NCBI RefSeq assembly: GCF_024166365.1
Contig: NC_064831.1
Coordinates: 80,984,268 to 81,048,267 of the forward strand
Source of the DNA: Elephas maximus indicus
Taxonomy: Eukaryota; Chordata; Mammalia; Proboscidea; Elephantidae
DNA: 64,000 nt
Direction of reading: 5' to 3'
Numbering within the stretch: the stretch's first letter is position 1; every line of letters begins with the position of its first letter. The translations under genes were made by a program, and so were the position numbers. Below, piece by piece: positions 55,337-64,000 of this stretch. The notes under the pieces were generated by a model. The model did no database searches. It saw only the letters and a program-made list of their open reading frames with translations, and was not told the DNA's origin.

Positions 55337-56683
55337 CCAGGACTTCCTGAAAGATATCAGAACTGGCCTTGGTGCCCTCTAATCTTAAGTCCCTGGGTCA
55401 ATATAAATAGAGGACTTTGGAATCCTGGCCTGTAAGGGAGCACTTGCTTGAGGTGAAAGGCTTTTTGTTGCCCTCAAGCCCAGTGAGAGGACTCCGAGTG
55501 ACTCTTCTGTGGAGACTGGGGATGCCTACGAGGAGGGAAGACAGAAGCATTTTGTACCCTGACTGAGTATTTATTGAGCTGCAAATCCAGCAGACCCGCC
55601 ATTCCCCTGTGGTACTAACAGAGTGGAGTGGGCTGTGCAAGAGAGTTCCCTGGAGGGCTTGATGTGTCCCCTGGAGTTTGGAGCATATGAGGACATGGAG
55701 TGCGGTACTACCTATAGTCTGGAAATTTTGGCAGGCATGAGACTTAATGGAGTAGCCCATACCAGCAGGGAAAGACAGATGATAGTACAGTGTCTCTAGA
55801 AAGAAAAACAAGTTTTTCTTATTCTGTTGGTTGAGGCCTTTGGAAGGCAGAGTAGAGGTCTTCAGATGATCCTCAGGCCCCACAGGGAGGAGCATGGAGA
55901 CTGGGAGGAACAGGAACCCCAGGGATGTCCAAGCTGTAGCCGAATCATAAGAGGGGGCATTCGGCCTGGAAAAGTGGCTGGGGGCATGGACAGCTGGTAG
56001 GTTTGGGGTAAACAGCTGCCCCTCCTTGAGAGACTCCTCAGTGCTGAACAGGGCTAAGGTGAACCTGAACATTGCCCTGTGACAACTGCTCATACACAAG
56101 CCAATAGCATCAGATGTTCCAGTCCAAACCAGAGCCACACCAAGGAAGGGCATCTTCTCACTCCTAAAATCTCTACCTAAATTTTCTACCCCCTGCCCCC
56201 CTTAGCCCCTTCTCCAGAGAAGCCAGACCCGGAGAAGTGGATGCAGAGGGTGACTCAGGACCAGATGGATTCTTCCTCCTTCACTGGAGTTAGAGTTCAA
56301 GTCGTCTGGGGTTGGGGTGAGGTGGTATGGAAGAGAGGAAGAGCTTTAAACCAGTTATAAGATTCAGATGTTAAACTGAATTGGATTTACTTCAGTAATC
56401 AAAATGGACAAAATAAAGTTTATAGAATCTGTCCAAGAGGTTGTTAAAAAATAGAGAAGAGGGATCTGAGAGGGTGTTGGTGGGGAAAATGAAACTATTA
56501 TTTTCATACTCCTATAAGTTGAGAATGTTCAATAAACTGGTTACAGTTATCGTAATAATAACTATAATTATTGTTATTATGCTTCACTCACATTCCAATT
56601 TGAATGAACAAAATTTTCTACTTCCTTCCTCTACTTCTGGCTGCTCTTCATAGCTCCTCCCCTCTTTCCTTTCAGCTCTGTTT
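55337..56683. other. No gene supported; longest non-transposon open frame
   Basis: About 1.35 kb of unique sequence. A minus-strand frame of 251 codons (56153-55398) is the longest open frame outside transposons. It shows no signal peptide, domain or conserved motif that I can name, and the sequence around it has no clear exon borders. Confidence 0.45.
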
Positions 56684-56847
56684 AAAACCAGAAAAACCGA
56701 ACCCATTGCCTTCAAGTCGATTCTGACTCATAGTGACCCTAGAGGACAGAGCAGAACTGCCTTACAGGGTTTCCAAGGAGCAGCTGGTGGTTTCAAACTG
56801 CTACCCTTTGGTCAGCAGCCACAGCTCTTAACCCCTGCTCCTCCAGG
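56684..56847 (-). mobile_element. AfroSINE with target duplication
   Basis: Minus-strand copy (CATTGCCTTCAAGTCGATTC; TCAGCAGCCACAGCTCTTAA). Exact 9-bp repeats GCTCTGTTT at 56675-56683 and 56848-56856. Confidence 0.9.
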
Positions 56848-57049
56848 GCTCTGTTTGGAGCCTTAAAGTCTTTTCTATACTGGCTGTTGGACTTTCTCCT
56901 TGCAGTGGTAGGGCCTGGGAGTGTGACCACGCTGGCTTATCTACTTGGGGCTCCTGGTTGTTATTACTCCTAATCCCCAGCTTCTGTCTGGCCTGAAGTA
57001 GATGGATTTCTCCACAGGACACTCAGCAATTTTTTCTGCTTTTTTGAAA

Positions 57050-57300
57050 AAAAAAATTTTTTTTAATATGTTTTCTGTAAAGATTTACTTGGCATTTTAG
57101 GTTCCTGTCCAATAGTTTCTACACAAGTTGTTCAGTGATGTTGATTACATTCTTCACAATGCATGAACATTCTCATTATTTCCATTCTGGTTGTTCCATT
57201 TCCATTAGCCTAGTTTCCTTGCCTCCTTAACATTTTAATTTTGTTTTAAAGTAACTGTTAATCATTTGGTCTCATATTGGTGATTTTTTAAAGAAGCATT
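57050..57300 (-). mobile_element. L1 3'-UTR variant
   Basis: The same text as 58665-58900: TTTCTGTAAAGATTTACTTG, ACACAAGTTGTTCAGTGATG, ACATTCTTCACAATGCATGA. It is related to the local L1 3' UTR (compare TTGTTTTGTGACATTGGTTG at 48038) but is an older subtype. Confidence 0.65.
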
Positions 57301-57747
57301 TGCTCCATTTTTTAGAATAAGATGGGGTTCAAAATATACAAATAAAATGGAGGCAGGAAGCATACCTTTGCAAGGAGCAAAGAGTTGGTATTTTAGGGGA
57401 AATACGCTTTTTCCAATGGCAAGAACTATGTTTTAAAAAACAAATTCTCTCCTGATTTGACAATTCTTTAGCTTTCAGGGAGAGATTAAGGAGCTAAATT
57501 GGATGAGGAAAGAAAATAAGATGTGGCTAAGATACCCCTTCACTTGAGATGCAAAACTATGGTGAGCAATTCATTTGCTTTTATGTTTAAATCTGGGCCA
57601 TTTGGTGACCTGCCTGAATGTAGCAAGTGACAAAGCCCACCCCTTACTCTGAAAGCTGTGGGTCTCCCTGTTGTAAACCAATGTAATGAAGAATATGAGT
57701 TGCTCTAAGCCTTGTTTTTGCAAGGGAATTTGAAATTACCCACCTCT
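57301..57747. other. No gene; unique sequence
   Basis: Nothing recognised. Confidence 0.5.
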
Positions 57748-57758
57748 ATTGGTAAAAT

Positions 57759-57820
57759 AGGGTCGCTATGAGTCAGAATTGACTCAATGGCACTGGGTTT
57801 GGTTTTTTTTTTTTTTTTTA
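57759..57820 (+). mobile_element. AfroSINE, tail only, first of a pair
   Basis: Begins at GGGTCGCTATGAGTCAGAAT and keeps only the last ~60 bp plus a T-run. ATTGGTAAAAT lies on both sides (57748-57758 and 57821-57831). Confidence 0.88.
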
Positions 57821-57832
57821 ATTGGTAAAATT

Positions 57833-58006
57833 GGAGCCCTGGTGGTGCAGTGGTTAGAAGCTTGGCTGCTAACCAAAAGGGTAGCAGTTCAAATCCACCA
57901 GCCCCTCCTCCGAAACCCTATGGGATACTTCTACTATGTCCTATAGGGTCGCTATGAGTCGGAATCAACTTGAGGCAACAGGTTTGGGGTTTTTTTTCGT
58001 TTGTTT
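57833..58006 (+). mobile_element. AfroSINE, full length, second of a pair
   Basis: GGAGCCCTGGTGGTGCAGTG to AATCAACTTGAGGCAACAGG plus a T-rich tail. Flanked by ATTGGTAAAATT at 57821-57832 and 58007-58018, the same target word used by the truncated SINE just upstream. Confidence 0.92.
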
Positions 58007-58018
58007 ATTGGTAAAATT

Positions 58019-58346
58019 AGTGAATACTCAACTTTACCCTCTAGGTAGTTGGCTTCTTTATACTTATTCATTTTTTTTTTCTGATTAGAGAAGTCGTGCT
58101 TGCTATTGAATAACATTTAGAAAATACGAAAACTTGTAAGTTATAAAGCACTTCATTCATGTTGTCAAATTGCTTTCCAGAGAGTTTGTTGCAATTTATC
58201 CAACACCAGCAATATATGAGTGCCCCCTCAATGCATCCTTGCCAGCAATAAGTATTATCATTAAATAAAAGCCAAACATTGTCAATTAAAAAAAATACAC
58301 GCATTGATATGGTTAGGTTCCAAAGACAATGTTGTTATGCTAAAAT
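58019..58346. other. No gene; AT-rich sequence
   Basis: Possibly an old L1 relic near 58150-58270; no coding signal. Confidence 0.4.
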
Positions 58347-58355
58347 CAGTGTTAT

Positions 58356-58524
58356 GAAAAATGGAGGATGACCACATCAGATCACAAAATGGAGGATGAA
58401 TACATCATTACATAACTGCTAAATTACATCATTACATAACTTCTAAATTACATCATTATACAACTACCAAATCACAGAGACCCATAGCCCAGCCAAGCTG
58501 ACAAATAATCTTAACCATCAAAGC
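58356..58524 (-). mobile_element. LTR family B fragment with a triplicated 24-mer
   Basis: The minus strand matches the first part of the LTR at 19022 (TCAGCTTGGCTGGGCTATGG). Three 24-bp units starting ACATCATTA lie in tandem at 58402-58425, 58426-58449 and 58450-58473. The fragment is bounded by 9-bp repeats CAGTGTTAT at 58347-58355 and 58525-58533. Confidence 0.6.
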
Positions 58525-58664
58525 CAGTGTTATTCTTGCCTCCCACCTTGGTGCTTGGTACTGCCAGACGTATGTCATTAATGAGCAAAATAGTCAGATA
58601 GTGTATTTTTTACTATTGTGGTAAATGCGAAATGTTATAGTCGATAAGTGAGGAGTAGATGTAA

Positions 58665-59050
58665 TATTTTGTGTTTTCTGTGAAGGTTTACATAGCAGTT
58701 TAGGTTCCCATTCCACAATTTTTACACGAGTTGTTCAGTGACATTTTTTACATTCTTCACAATGCATGAGCATTCTCATTATTTCTGTTTGTTCCATTTA
58801 CATTAATCTAGTTTTCCTGCCCTCTTACATTCTTGTCTTTGTTTTAAAGTAATTGTTGACCGTTTGGTCTCATATAGTTGATTTTTAAAAGGAACACGGT
58901 GCTTAGGAGTGATATTCATTGTTTTTTGAGCCAATTTGTTATTTAGCTACAAGGTGACCTCAGGGGTTAGTTTTAGCTGTATGTCTGAAGAGTATCTCAT
59001 AGCAACAGTCTTGGGGAATCCTCCAGCCTCAACAAGTCCGGTAGGTCTGT
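58665..59050 (-). mobile_element. L1 3'-UTR variant, interrupted by a younger L1
   Basis: Same subtype as 57050-57300, here longer, running to CCTCCAGCCTCAACAAGTCC, where the younger L1 copy enters. Confidence 0.65.
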
Positions 59051-59735
59051 TTTTTTTTTTTTTTTTGATTGTGCTTTAGGTGAAAGTTTACAGCTCAAGT
59101 TAGTTTCTCATACAAAAATTTATACACACATTGTTATGTGACTCTTTTTGCTATCCCTGTAATATGACCGCACATTCCTCCTTTCCACCCTGAATTTTCC
59201 CGTGTTCATTCAACCAGCTCATATCCCTTTCTGCCTTCTCATCTCGCCTCCGGACAGAAGCTGCCCATTTAGCCTCGTGTTTTGTATCTACTTAAACTAA
59301 GAAGCACACTCTTCACGAGGATCATTTTATGTCTTGTAGACCAGTTTGTTCTTTGTCTGAAGAGTTGGCTTCGGGAATGGTTTTAGTTCTGGATTAACAG
59401 AGAGTCCAGGGGCAATGTCTTCTGGGGATCCTCCAGTCTCAGTCAGACCATTAAGTCTGATCTTTTTACTAGAATTTGAGTTCTGCACCCCACTTTTCTC
59501 CTGCTCTGTCAGGGACTCTCTGCTGTGTTCCCTGTCAGGCTGGTCATTGGTGATAGCAGGCACAATGTAGTTCTTCCGGTCTCAGGCTGGTGGAGTCTCT
59601 GGTTTATGTGGCTGCTTTTGTCTCTTGGGCTAATATTTTCCTTGTGTCTTTGATAGTCTTCATTTTCCTTTGCTCCAAGTGGGTTGGGACCAATTGATGC
59701 ATCTTAGATGGCCACTTGCTAGCTTTTAAGATCCC
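59051..59735 (-). mobile_element. L1 3'-UTR copy with target duplication
   Basis: A minus-strand local L1 3' UTR with its poly(A) seen as a T-run at 59051-59066, followed by GATTGTGCTTTAGGTGAAAG. The repeat AGGTCTGTT occurs at 59043-59051 and 59736-59744. Confidence 0.88.
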
Positions 59736-59744
59736 AGGTCTGTT

Positions 59745-60800
59745 CTTTTTTAAGGAATTTGAAACATTGTCAATTTTTAAGTGAGAAAGTGATATCTTAT
59801 TTTACTTTTTGTTTATTTGATTACGAATGAGATTGAGCATTCTTGTTTATTGGCCATTCGTATCTCATTTGCTAAGCATTTTATTTCCATGTCCTATGTC
59901 CATTTTAAATTGGGTGTTAGTGTTTTTCATATTTAGCAGCAGAAGCTCTGTGTATATTAAGGGCATTAAATCAGCGAGACTCATAAATATTGCAAACATT
60001 TCCCAATCTGTTATTTGCCTATAATTTTATATGTGTAAGGTCTTTTTGCCATGTAGAAATCTAGTTTTTATACATTCAAATTGCCAGTGTTTTGCATTAA
60101 AATCTTTTCATTTTTACACTTATAAAGTCTTTCATTACCCTGAAATCAAAAAGTAAAAAAAAAAAAATTTTTTTTTTTGTTTTTAGTCACCTATAATTTT
60201 TGGCTGTTTTTATTATTTTAGTTTTTTATGTAACCTAGTTATAGGTAATATATTAATCTATTTGGACTTTATTATGACTTATGGTGTGAGGTAGAGCTCC
60301 ATCTTTGTATTAGTACATTTTAGCTATTGTTAATCAGTTCTTTCAATACCACTTAATGAAAAGTCTTCCAGTCCTTGTTTGAGAAGCCAACTGTATGATA
60401 TTGTTCCGTTTGATTTCTCTGTCTCTCGTGTCAAAATTAACATAATTATTTTAGCTTTATGTTGTCTTTTTTGGAAACCCTGGTGGCGTAGTTGTTAAGA
60501 GCTAAGTCTGCTAACCAAAAGGTAGGCAGTTTGAATCCACCAGGCTCTCCTTAGAAACCCTATGGGGCAGTTCTGCTCTGTCCTATAGGGTCGCTATGAG
60601 TTGGTATTGACTCTACAGCAATAGGTTTTTTAATGGGTTATATTTTTATATCTAGCAATACAAGTATCTCCCCTTTATTACTTTTGAAATGTTTCTTGGT
60701 TATTTTCACCCATTTGAGTTACAGAATTACTGAACCAGGTTACCCAAGTTAAAAAAAATACTGTTGAATTTTGGATAGAAATTACATTACAGCTTAATTA
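59745..60800 (-). mobile_element. Old L1 ORF2/3' region, interrupted by a SINE
   Basis: Reversed old L1 text: AGCATTCTTGTTTATTGGCC, TTATGACTTATGGTGTGAGG, CAATACCACTTAATGAAAAG, TTATTTTAGCTTTATGTTGT, and after the SINE TATCTAGCAATACAAGTATC. Heavily decayed. Confidence 0.6.
60471..60635 (+). mobile_element. AfroSINE in the old L1
   Basis: GGAAACCCTGGTGGCGTAGT head to GTATTGACTCTACAGCAATA tail. It interrupts L1 text that continues on both sides. Confidence 0.88.
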
Positions 60801-61238
60801 CATTACAAATTAGTTTGGTAAGAACTAGCATCATAGAAAATGGTACATTTCTGTATTTCTTCAATGTTCACTTTCTCTCTCTTTGTAAAGCTTAGTATTT
60901 TAAAACAGTGATAATAGCAATAATAGCAATTAACCCGTATTGAGAACTTAATATGTGTGGGCATTGGGTTCTTTAAATTCACAGTCTCATTTAACCCTCT
61001 CGGTCTACCCAAGATGATTCAAACAGTAAATGGCAGGCTGGGGCACCCACTCAAGGTTTCTGATTCTGGAGCCGGAGCTCTTAACCTCTGTCCTCTACCC
61101 TCTTCCTTAAGGTGCCTACAAATAGTCTCCATGATTTAAAATTGCTGGGAACTAGTCTAATTTTGTTATTATTTTCTCTTTGAAATAAAAAATAAATGTC
61201 AGGGTAGAGCTAAAATGCTTGAAATTTAGGGAGCGCTA
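60801..61238. other. No gene; unique sequence
   Basis: Nothing recognised apart from CCGTATTGAGAACTTAATAT, a possible ancient-repeat relic. Confidence 0.45.
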
Positions 61239-61290
61239 TTGATTTGGGGTCTCAGTGAGTTGGAATTGACGTGATGGCAACTGATAACTG
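61239..61290 (+). mobile_element. AfroSINE/RTE tail fragment
   Basis: About 50 bp of shared tail: GTGAGTTGGAATTGACGTGA then TGGCAACTGATAACTGA. Confidence 0.6.
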
Positions 61291-61344
61291 ATACTGATTT
61301 GAAGAGTCAAGGTTTTCTTCACCTTAGGCAATTTTTTTTTATGT

Positions 61345-61510
61345 GGTGTAGTGATTCCCAGTGCTGGCTCTACATCAGAATCAGCTGAGGAGTTTATGAA
61401 GGAAAAAAAAAAAAAAAAAATCATTTTCCTAACCCTCCTGAGAAACTCTAGGGATGGGGTCGAGAAATTGAATCTTTTAAATAAACTGTTCAGTGTCTCC
61501 AAATGATCCT
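61345..61510 (+). mobile_element. MER5-like hAT relic
   Basis: GTGATTCCCAGTGCTGGCTC, TACATCAGAATCAGCTGAGG and CTGAGAAACTCTAGGGATGG follow the order of the MER5 group of non-autonomous hAT elements. An A-run at 61403-61420 interrupts it. Confidence 0.65.
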
Positions 61511-61554
61511 AATGTGTTGCTAAGGGTGAGGGCCAGGAATAGAGTAAACGTAAA

Positions 61555-62460
61555 AAAAATTTTTTTATTAACTTTGGTGAAGGGAAGGATAATACACAAT
61601 ATAGGGAAACTCATCACAACTGGACCAAAGCGAAAGTGTGGATGTTTCCTAGACACATCCAAACACTTTGAGGGGCTGAGTAGCTGGGACTGGGGCCTGG
61701 GGACCGTAGTCTCAGGGAACATCTAGGTCAATTGGCCTAATATAGTTTATAAAGAAAATGTTCTATATCCCACTTTGGCGAGTAGCGTCTGGGGTCTTAA
61801 AAGCCTGCGAGTGACCATTTAAGATACTTCTATTGGTCCCATCCCACGCGGAGCAAAGGAGAATGAAGAAAACCAAAGACACAAGGAAAATACTAGCCCA
61901 AAGGACTAAAGGACCACATGAACCAGGGACTCCACCAGCCTGAGACCGGAAAAACTAAATGGTGCCTGGTTACCACCACCAACCACTTTGACGGGGGTCA
62001 CAATAGAGAGTCCCAGATAGAACAGGAGAAAAATATACAACAGAATTCAAATTCACGTAAAAAGACCAGACTTACTGGTACGGTGGGGACTGGAGGAACC
62101 CCCAAAACTATGATCCCCGGATACTTTGCTAACCTGGAACTGAAACCATTCCCGAAGCCCACTTTTCAGAAGAAGACTAGACAGGCCCATAAAACCAAAA
62201 ATAACACACAGAAGGAATGTGCTTCTTAGTTCAATCAAATACAGGAGACAAAATGGGCAGCTTCTCTCCAAAAGCGGGACTGGAAGGCAGGAAGGAACAG
62301 GAACTGGTTGAATGGACGCAGAAAACCTGGAATGGAAGGGGGGAGCATGCTGTCACATTGTGGGGATTGCAACCAATGTCACAAAACAATATGTATATAA
62401 ATTTTGGAATGAGAAATTAACTTGAGCTGTAAAGTTTTACCTAAAGCACAATAATTTTTT
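61555..62460 (+). mobile_element. L1 3'-UTR copy, longest
   Basis: Starts in the same sequence that closes the L1 at 10683 (TTAACTTTGGTGAAGGGAAG, AATACACAATATAGGGAAAC) and runs about 900 bp to CCTAAAGCACAATAA. It therefore ties the UTR-only copies to L1. No long A-tail follows; instead there is a run of about 19 T. Confidence 0.87.
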
Positions 62461-62916
62461 TTTTTTTTTTTTATATTTCTGTTTCTGTGGTTTTGATTCT
62501 TCTTATGAAGTCCCTCATTATTCTTGGGTAGGACATCATTTCTCTTCCATGCCAGTTACGTCAAAATGTTTATGTCTTTACATTTTTCTTTTCTTTCTGG
62601 AGGTGGATTCAACTGTTGGGCAAACCGAACAAATCACCCACTAGCTGGAAGGAGAGAAAGAGGAGTAGGCTTAGAAGTAAAAGTAAGATCAGAGCATCAG
62701 CTGTCTTGAACCACATGGGTCTTCATTCCAATCATGGAATTAGTTTCTCTTTGCCAATCCCTGTGCCTTTGCACCCACCTCAAGAAAGCACTCTGTTTAT
62801 ATTAATAATATTTAAAAAAGTAATGCTGACCCATCGACTTCAGGAGCCTGACTCCCAAGACTTATTCCCAACATGTGCTCAACAGTCTCCCGTTTGTTGA
62901 ATTCCTACTATGTCAG
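62461..62916. other. No gene; unique sequence
   Basis: The T-run (62456-62473) is followed by unassigned sequence. No coding signal. Confidence 0.5.
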
Positions 62917-63428
62917 TGTCATGGATTGAACTGTGTCTCCCCAAAATACGTGTCAACTTGGCTATGTCATGATTCCCAGTATTGTGTGATTGTCCATCAT
63001 TTTGCCATCTGATGTGGTTTTCCTATTTGTTGTAAATCCCATCACTATGATGTTAATGAGATGGACTAGCAGCAGTTATATTGATGAGATCTACAAGATT
63101 AGATTGTGTTCTAAGCCAATCTCTTTTGAGATATAAAAGAGAGAAGCAAGCAGAGAGACATGGGGACCTCATACCACTAGTGAACAAGAGCCAGGAGAAT
63201 AGCATGTCCTTTGGACCTGGCGTCCCCAAGCTGAGAAGCTCTTCAACCAGGGGAAGATTGATGATAAGGACCTTCCTCCAGAGCCAGCAGAAAGAGAAAG
63301 CCTTCCCTTGGAGCTGACGCCTTGAATTTGGACTTGTAACCTACTAGACTGTGAGAGAATAAACTTTTGTTTGTTGAAGCCGTCCATTTGTGGTATTTCC
63401 GTTACAGCAGCACTAGATGACTAAGGTA
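62917..63428 (+). mobile_element. Solo LTR, family A
   Basis: TGTCATGGATTGAACTGTGT to AGATGACTAAGGTA, with exact 5-bp repeats GTCAG at 62912-62916 and 63429-63433. It has the TATA-like GAGATATAAAAGAGAG near 63127 and CTGTGAGAGAATAAAC, a polyadenylation-type signal, near 63350. Confidence 0.88.
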
Positions 63429-63433
63429 GTCAG

Positions 63434-64000
63434 GTACAATAAACATGTCATCACATTGATGTCTCATTAGGCCAGGGGTATTGTGGATACAGGTAAAACT
63501 AACATAGAGCCTGCTTCTGATTAGGTGTTTATCAAAGGTGTCCCCCTTCCTCTCTCTCAGAATTTAAGTCATGATGGTCTCAGACGGGATCCCAGATATC
63601 TCACTAAGTAGGAGTGCTTGGGTTGACTCCTCTGTCTGAATCACCTTTAGTCTCCCAGCTTTCTCCTGTTGGGTTGATTATGCCCCATTTGGACACCAAT
63701 CTCCTGCCTTTTGCTCTCAGCCAGCACACTTGCTGGCACCCATGGGTCCTGCTTCCTCTTCATTCTTTCTACTGCTTTTAGTTTCCTATTTTGTCTCTAA
63801 ACAGTTTAACAAAACTGGAAATTCCAGTGAGGGTAATTTGAATCTGGGGCTCATCTTCCCCAACCTTTTGTCTGTTGTTAGTCCTGCACTTTCTAAGATA
63901 CCTATTTAAATAAGAGCCTGAGGAAGATACAGTGCAGGAAGGCAATAAAACCATAGAGCCAGCATTCATTTAGGCAGGAATAACTTAGAGAGTCAGGATC
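63434..64000. other. No gene; unique sequence
   Basis: About 570 bp to the end of the window with nothing recognised. Confidence 0.5.

Noticed and set aside
57833-57910. tRNA-Asn-like sequence
   Set aside because: This is the promoter head of an AfroSINE, present in the same form in many other copies.
1-64000. A bacterial- or phage-like system, CRISPR array or gene cluster
   Set aside because: No dense coding, no ribosome-binding-site spacing and no spacer arrays. The whole window has mammalian repeat structure.

Overview
This is non-coding, repeat-packed mammalian nuclear DNA. The repeats point to an afrotherian, most likely a paenungulate such as an elephant. There are tRNA-headed SINEs whose bodies and tails copy an RTE-type LINE (the AfroSINE pattern), many copies of that RTE LINE ending in (AAC)n, and an L1 family with a long 3' UTR. 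These sit on older mammalian layers: MIR, L2, old L1, hAT elements and MaLR-like LTRs. The species call comes from recognising repeat families, not from any gene. I found no convincing host protein-coding exon, rRNA gene or functional tRNA gene. The only real protein signatures are decayed reverse transcriptases of RTE and L1.

Layout. From 1 to 10.7 kb RTE fragments dominate, several with large internal deletions, between SINEs. From 10.7 to 12.7 kb there is a minus-strand L1 whose ORF2 is partly open. From 13 to 15 kb is mostly unique sequence. From 15 to 25 kb is a stack of nested insertions: an L1 inside a SINE, solo LTRs with 5-bp target duplications, a hAT element, and a 353-bp inverted repeat with ERVL-like sequence. 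From 25 to 27.4 kb lies an RTE insertion whose 5' part is inverted. From 29.5 to 34.6 kb is one old plus-strand L1 later cut by an RTE, an AfroSINE and an LTR. From 36.9 to 38.0 kb is the only CpG-dense stretch, with GC boxes and a TATA-like box, so it is the best candidate promoter; its gene is not identifiable here. From 39 to 52 kb is mostly unique and ancient-repeat sequence with scattered SINEs. At 52.9-55.3 kb is the longest RTE copy, with a clean target-site duplication and a 30-bp perfect palindrome at its 5' end. From 57 to 64 kb are SINE pairs, L1 3'-UTR copies and LTRs.

How the parts relate. The RTE LINE is the presumed source of the enzyme that moved the three SINE types, because all share its 3' end and two also carry pieces of its 5' UTR. 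Two internally deleted RTE forms each occur twice with the same junction, which suggests deletion derivatives that were themselves copied. Nested insertions and duplicated target sites give a readable relative chronology. No operon-like or defence-like system is present; the interesting content is transposon biology and one candidate CpG-island promoter.
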